From CAVRJC01 sp963721435 (GTDB taxonomy: Bacteria; Actinomycetota; Acidimicrobiia; IMCC26256; DASPTH01), in contig CAVRJC010000010.1 in assembly GCA_963721435.1 (NCBI GenBank), positions 46,449 to 110,448 on the forward strand: a stretch of DNA of 64,000 nucleotides. Direction: 5' to 3'. Below the pieces are notes generated by a model, which saw nothing but the letters and a program-made list of their open reading frames with translations, was not told the DNA's origin and did no database searches. The first letter of the stretch is position 1, and every line of letters begins with the position of its first letter. The translations under genes were made by a program, and so were the position numbers. Below are positions 60,840-64,000 of this stretch, piece by piece.

Positions 60840-62085
60840 ATGGAGGGTGATTCGGGACGAGCGATGGTCACGCCGACGACACCGCTGACTCCAAGCGTCG
60901 TCGACAACGATGCGACACCGGCCCAACGGCGGGCTGCGATGACACGCCGTCGACACGAGTGCCCCATCGCTCGAGTCGGCCCCGAAGATGCCACGAGCGC
61001 CTGGTACCTGGCCGACTACGCATCCGTCGCCGCCGCGCTCCCGGCGGTGCACCATTTTGGCGGCGCTGCCGGCGCCGGCGACGTCGCCGAGGACCTCCAG
61101 TCGTTCAACGGGCTGCCAGAGCCCCGCCACGGCGAGTTCCGACGCGTCATCAACGGCCTTGTCGCCGCCCATCGAGCCCGTGAAGCCGAACCCTTCATCG
61201 CCGAGCTCGCCGCCCACCTCGTCAGCGACGTCGCTGCGGTCTCGGCCGACGCCGGACCTGACGGAACTGACGTGATGCAACAATTCGTCGACCCGTTACC
61301 CTGCGCGGTGATCGCATGGCTGCTCGGCTGGCCCACCGACGATCCGGTGCAGCTCTACCGCTGGACCGTGACTCTCTGCGACCGGGCCATGGAAATGGCG
61401 CCAGGTTCGTCACGCAGCAGCGCCGACCTCTGCCCCCAGTTCGCCGCCTATGTCGACGACCGCATCGACGAACGGTACGCACTCGCCCGCCACGCCTGGC
61501 CCGACGACGGACTGACCCACATGCTCACCGCCGACATCCACGGCGAGCCGCTCTCGCGGACCGCGGTGCGGACCCAACTGATGTTCCTGCTCGGAGCCGG
61601 CTCGGAGACAACCCGGGACCTCATCGGAGGGCTCTTGCACGACCTCGCGACCGACGCCTCTCTCTACCGACACGTACGCGAAGACCGCGCCCTTGTACCG
61701 GTGGCAGTCGAGGAGGCTCTCCGACTCTGGGCGCCAACCCAGTTCATGGTGCGTCGCTGCCTCGAACCAATCGTGATCGGCGGTCACGGCTTCGAATCCG
61801 CCGATGTCGTGATGTTCGGCCTCGCATCCGCGAACCGCGACGAGACACTGTTCGCGGACCCCGACGCCTTCGACATCGACCGGCCCAACGTGCGCAGTCA
61901 TCTGAGTTTCGGCGCCGGGGCCCACGTCTGCCCCGGCGCCGCGCTCGCACGCCGCCGAGGCCCGCATCGCCGTCAACGCGTTCCTCGACCGATTCGAGAC
62001 CGCCGAAATCGCGTCCGGCGGTTTCCAGCCGATACCCCTCGCCATGTTCAACGGCCCTCGGAGCCTGCGGCTACGACTTCGATAG
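60840..62085 (+). pseudogene. cytochrome P450, frameshifted after the haem loop
   Basis: I-helix LGAGSETTRDLIG, ExxR EEALRL and haem loop FGAGAHVCPGAALAR are in one frame from ATG 60840 (ATG 60864 is also possible). Directly after, at 61953, a single extra C shifts the frame; the true end A-E-A-R-I-A-V-N-A-F-L-D-R-F-E and a stop at 62083-62085 are in the next frame. Removing one base restores a 414-residue P450. N-terminal 30 residues are unusually polar and family-poor, and the first third lacks the common H-x-x-x-R. Neighbours do not suggest a substrate. Confidence 0.7.
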
Positions 62086-62315
62086 GCGCCCGCTGCTTCA
62101 TCACCCCCGCTCAGTCTCCCGGCGGCGGCGCGAACCGACGGATCGTTGGCGGATCGGTCTGGTTTCGGTCAACTGGGCAGGCGTGACCAGCGCGGTCACC
62201 GTTGCGCAGCCGGACGTAGTGTTACTCCAGCTGTTGACATCAAGTTTCGAGCGTTGCGAGCGCTCCCGTCGGGTAGCGCGGCGACGACCCGCAGAGCAGC
62301 GCAGTGAACTCTTCC

Positions 62316-62531
62316 GGCTCTGTTGCGTTGGGCGATGCCCGTGTTCGATGACGACAGTGTGGGATGCACCGATCTCATGCTCGCTTGCTCCCCGCGGTTC
62401 CGTGCTCGGCGCTCAAGGGTTTCCGGTTCTCGCCGGAGGTGATCGTGCTGGCGGTGCGCTGGTACCTGCGGTTCGGGCTCTCCTACCGTGACGTCGAAGA
62501 GCTCGTGGCCGAGCGTGGGATCGAGGTCGAC
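62316..62531 (+). mobile_element. IS6-family insertion sequence, left-end fragment
   Basis: GGCTCTGTTGCG at 62316-62327 matches the terminal inverted repeat of the IS6 family (GGCTCTGTTGCAAA) in 11-12 positions. It is followed after 36 bases by an ATG and by GFRFSPEVIVLAVRWYLRFG and LSYRDVEELVAERGIEVD, the strongly conserved N-terminus of IS6 transposases. The element breaks off after that, at 62531, so only about 56 of some 235 codons remain. The start of the sigma gene comes 5 bases later. Confidence 0.8.
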
Positions 62532-62536
62532 TGTCC

Positions 62537-63113
62537 GTGCCGGGAACTCGTTTCGACGAGGTTGACGATCGCGAGCTCGTCGCCGCGATCCGCAATGGCG
62601 ATGACGGCGCGATGGCGGAAATCGTCAGGCGTCACCGTGAGCCTGTCGTCGCGTTTCGCGCGCCGACTTGTCGGCGACCACGCCCGCGCCGAGGAAGTCT
62701 CCCAAGACGTGTTCGTTCGGCTCTGGGAGCGGTCTGATCGCTTCGACCCGCAGCGCGGAGTGTTGCGCGCCTTTCTTCTCGCGTTGACGCACGGGCGCGC
62801 GCTTGATGTCGTGCGATCTGATGTTGCGCGCCGCCGACGCGAGGAACGCGATGTGGCCAGGACGAACGGTTCCGCGTACGACGCCGGTGAGCAAGTTGTG
62901 GCTCGGACGGTCGGCGACGCCGTGCGTAACGCGCTGTCGCTGATCCCGGAGCCAGAACGCCGCGCCGTCGAACTTGCGTACTTCGGCGGCCACAGCTACC
63001 GGACGGTCGCGTCGATGCTTGACGAACCCGAGGGGACGGTGAAGAGCCGTATCCGAAGCGGCCTGGCGCGGTTGCGGAGCGCGCTCGCAGACCAGGACCT
63101 CCAGGACGCCTGA
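62537..63113 (+). pseudogene. ECF RNA polymerase sigma factor, frameshifted
   Basis: GTG 62537 starts DDRELVAAIRNGDDGAMAEI and REPVVAF, region 2.1 of an ECF sigma factor. One extra C at 62657 shifts the frame; the continuation ARRLVGDHARAEEVSQDVFVRLWE (region 2) and LIPEPERRAVELAYFGGHSY with EPEGTVKSRIRSGLARLR (region 4) is read in the next frame to 63113. Removing one base restores 191 residues. It directly follows an IS6 fragment, so its normal promoter is missing. No anti-sigma gene is adjacent. Confidence 0.72.
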
Positions 63114-63162
63114 CGCCCGCTCAGTGCAATGCCACGCGAGAAGGTGGCCCACGCGTTGTAGG

Positions 63163-63873
63163 TCACCGTCCATCGCGACTGCGAGCGCGTTGCAGCGCGT
63201 CATCCAACGAGGCTTGTGGCAGGCCATGCGCCGGGCCGGTATCACGCAGCCATTGAATGTGTTCGCCGATCACGCCGGGCTCGTCGAGCAGGAGCGCACC
63301 CTCGACCACCTGCAGCACGCGCGCAAGTTCGTCGGAGAGGCCGTCGCGCCGGGACTCGTGGTTCGCGGCCGCATCGAGCGCGGTCGCGATCAGTCGTTGG
63401 CTCCGGTCGGCGAGGCCGCGTTGTTCAGGGACCGGCGTGGGCTCCACCGCGAGGAGCTCCGGAGGCGAGCAATCCCAGGCCCTGACACAGTCGACTGCGT
63501 CACCGGGAACACGGGCGAACGCATCCAAGCCGACCCGAAGCGCGCGCTGCTCCGTCGTGAATGCACGGCCACCTCCGACCACCGGTACACCGACCCTGTG
63601 TGCTGCAGCGACGGAACTCGCCGCTCCGACAAGGGCGCTCGAGATCGAACAGGCGAGAGCGAGCGCGAGCGGTCGGTGCAACTCGAGGTAGTCCTCGAGA
63701 TCGTCGGCGGGCACGCACGCGCCGAGGAACAAGACCCTGAACCCCTCGAGTGCGAGACACGCTCGCGACGACACGAGCCCCCAGGGCGTCGCGTCGCGCT
63801 CAGGGCAAGCGACAACAACCGTTGGACCACTCGGCTCCTCGGCGATCACGCCGAGTCTGACGATGAGACTCAT
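63163..63873 (-). CDS. B12-binding-fold protein lacking the ligand histidine
   Basis: 236 residues from ATG 63873. VVVACPERDATPWG, GFRVLFLGACVPADDL, LALACSISSAL and VGVPVVGGGRAF are strands and loops of the cobalamin-binding Rossmann fold as in CarH/LitR-type proteins, and the C-terminal part (about 150-236) is helical and includes H-I-Q-W-L-R-D. The loop motif that normally is D-x-H-x-x-G or E-R-H-x-x-G has Thr29 (TPWG) in place of the cobalt-ligand histidine, so B12 binding is expected to be changed or lost. There is no DNA-binding domain. It converges with the sigma gene. It could be a sensor for other ligands or a relic. Confidence 0.72.
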   Translation of the reverse strand: MSLIVRLGVIAEEPSGPTVVVACPERDATPWGLVSSRACLALEGFRVLFLGACVPADDLEDYLELHRPLALALACSISSALVGAASSVAAAHRVGVPVVGGGRAFTTEQRALRVGLDAFARVPGDAVDCVRAWDCSPPELLAVEPTPVPEQRGLADRSQRLIATALDAAANHESRRDGLSDELARVLQVVEGALLLDEPGVIGEHIQWLRDTGPAHGLPQASLDDALQRARSRDGR

Positions 63874-64000
63874 AGACGGCTGCGCTACGCGGCATGTTCA
63901 TCGGCGACGCCGAGGTCTCCCGCCGCCCAACGCAAACCGAGGCTTCGGCTTGAACAGGACCAAACGCATCGACCGCGATGTCATCGAAAGGCACGCCCTG

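Noticed and set aside
63163..63873. LitR/CarH light-sensing repressor
   Set aside because: The protein has no MerR-type helix-turn-helix and lacks the cobalt-ligand histidine, so this name is not justified.
63874..64000. Possible gene entering from the right end on the minus strand
   Set aside because: A 64-codon frame overlaps the start of the B12-fold protein; the first residues look protein-like but no family can be recognised in about 40 codons.
1..64000. CRISPR arrays, tRNA or rRNA genes, riboswitches
   Set aside because: No regularly spaced repeats, tRNA-like T-arms with acceptor stems, or known riboswitch cores were seen by eye; a computed search would be needed for a firm negative.

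Overview
The window is GC-rich throughout, uses many GTG and some TTG starts, and is packed with short operons whose genes overlap by GTGA, ATGA or TGATG. Gene content (several cytochrome P450s, TauD and PhyH dioxygenases, DinB, CsoR-type copper control, a CAP-domain lipoprotein, a mannosyltransferase with many membrane segments) fits an actinobacterium, probably an environmental lineage. I cannot place it below phylum. No rRNA, tRNA, CRISPR array, prophage or replication origin was seen.

Layout. 1-3.8 kb: end of a hydantoinase B-like gene, a lipid-binding/PhyH dioxygenase fusion, a TerB/Coq4-like protein and a small protein in one operon. 3.8-9.5 kb: small membrane, secreted and stress genes (papain-like hydrolase, Hsp20, SRPBCC, SHOCT protein) mixed with three decayed genes (methyltransferase, VOC protein, esterase). 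9.5-20 kb: a small ABC transporter, two TauD dioxygenases, DinB, PIG-L deacetylase, cupins, LURP-one protein, SnoaL protein, metal-dependent hydrolase and the first P450. 20-29.4 kb: an ABC-2 exporter; a cupin-SDR-P450-flavoprotein operon; an amidohydrolase-PhyH operon. 29.5-37.4 kb: signalling (cyclase/AAA ATPase, response regulator, MASE1 hybrid kinase with an SMP-30 lactonase). 37.4-39.7 kb: SnoaL protein, P450 and thioesterase.

39.7-43.8 kb is a metal or sulfur stress island: a CsoR-family regulator that lacks the copper-ligand histidine, an MMPL transporter and a divergent multicopper oxidase. The same palindrome, TACCC-N4-GGGTA, lies at all three promoters. A fourth copy lies before a classical copper operon (CopZ-CopA, with a canonical CsoR gene) at 51.5-54.4 kb. 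Between them are a HAD-GH65 phosphorylase fusion with universal stress and flavin-binding proteins, and a 2-hydroxyacid oxidase coupled to a thiamine-diphosphate enzyme.

54.4-60.6 kb carries surface-polymer genes (ATP-grasp ligase, two membrane glycosyltransferases, a phosphoesterase), flanked by a transposase scar and by a decayed second copy of the ATP-grasp start. 60.8-64 kb holds a fourth P450, the 5' end of an IS6-family element directly in front of an ECF sigma factor, and a B12-fold protein without the cobalamin-ligand histidine.

Several otherwise well conserved genes (two P450s, the multicopper oxidase, the sigma factor) are broken by one single-base shift each. Sequencing or assembly error must be excluded before they are called dead. 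The oxygenase-rich parts suggest catabolism of lipid-like, steroid-like or other hydrophobic acids, but no complete known pathway is present.
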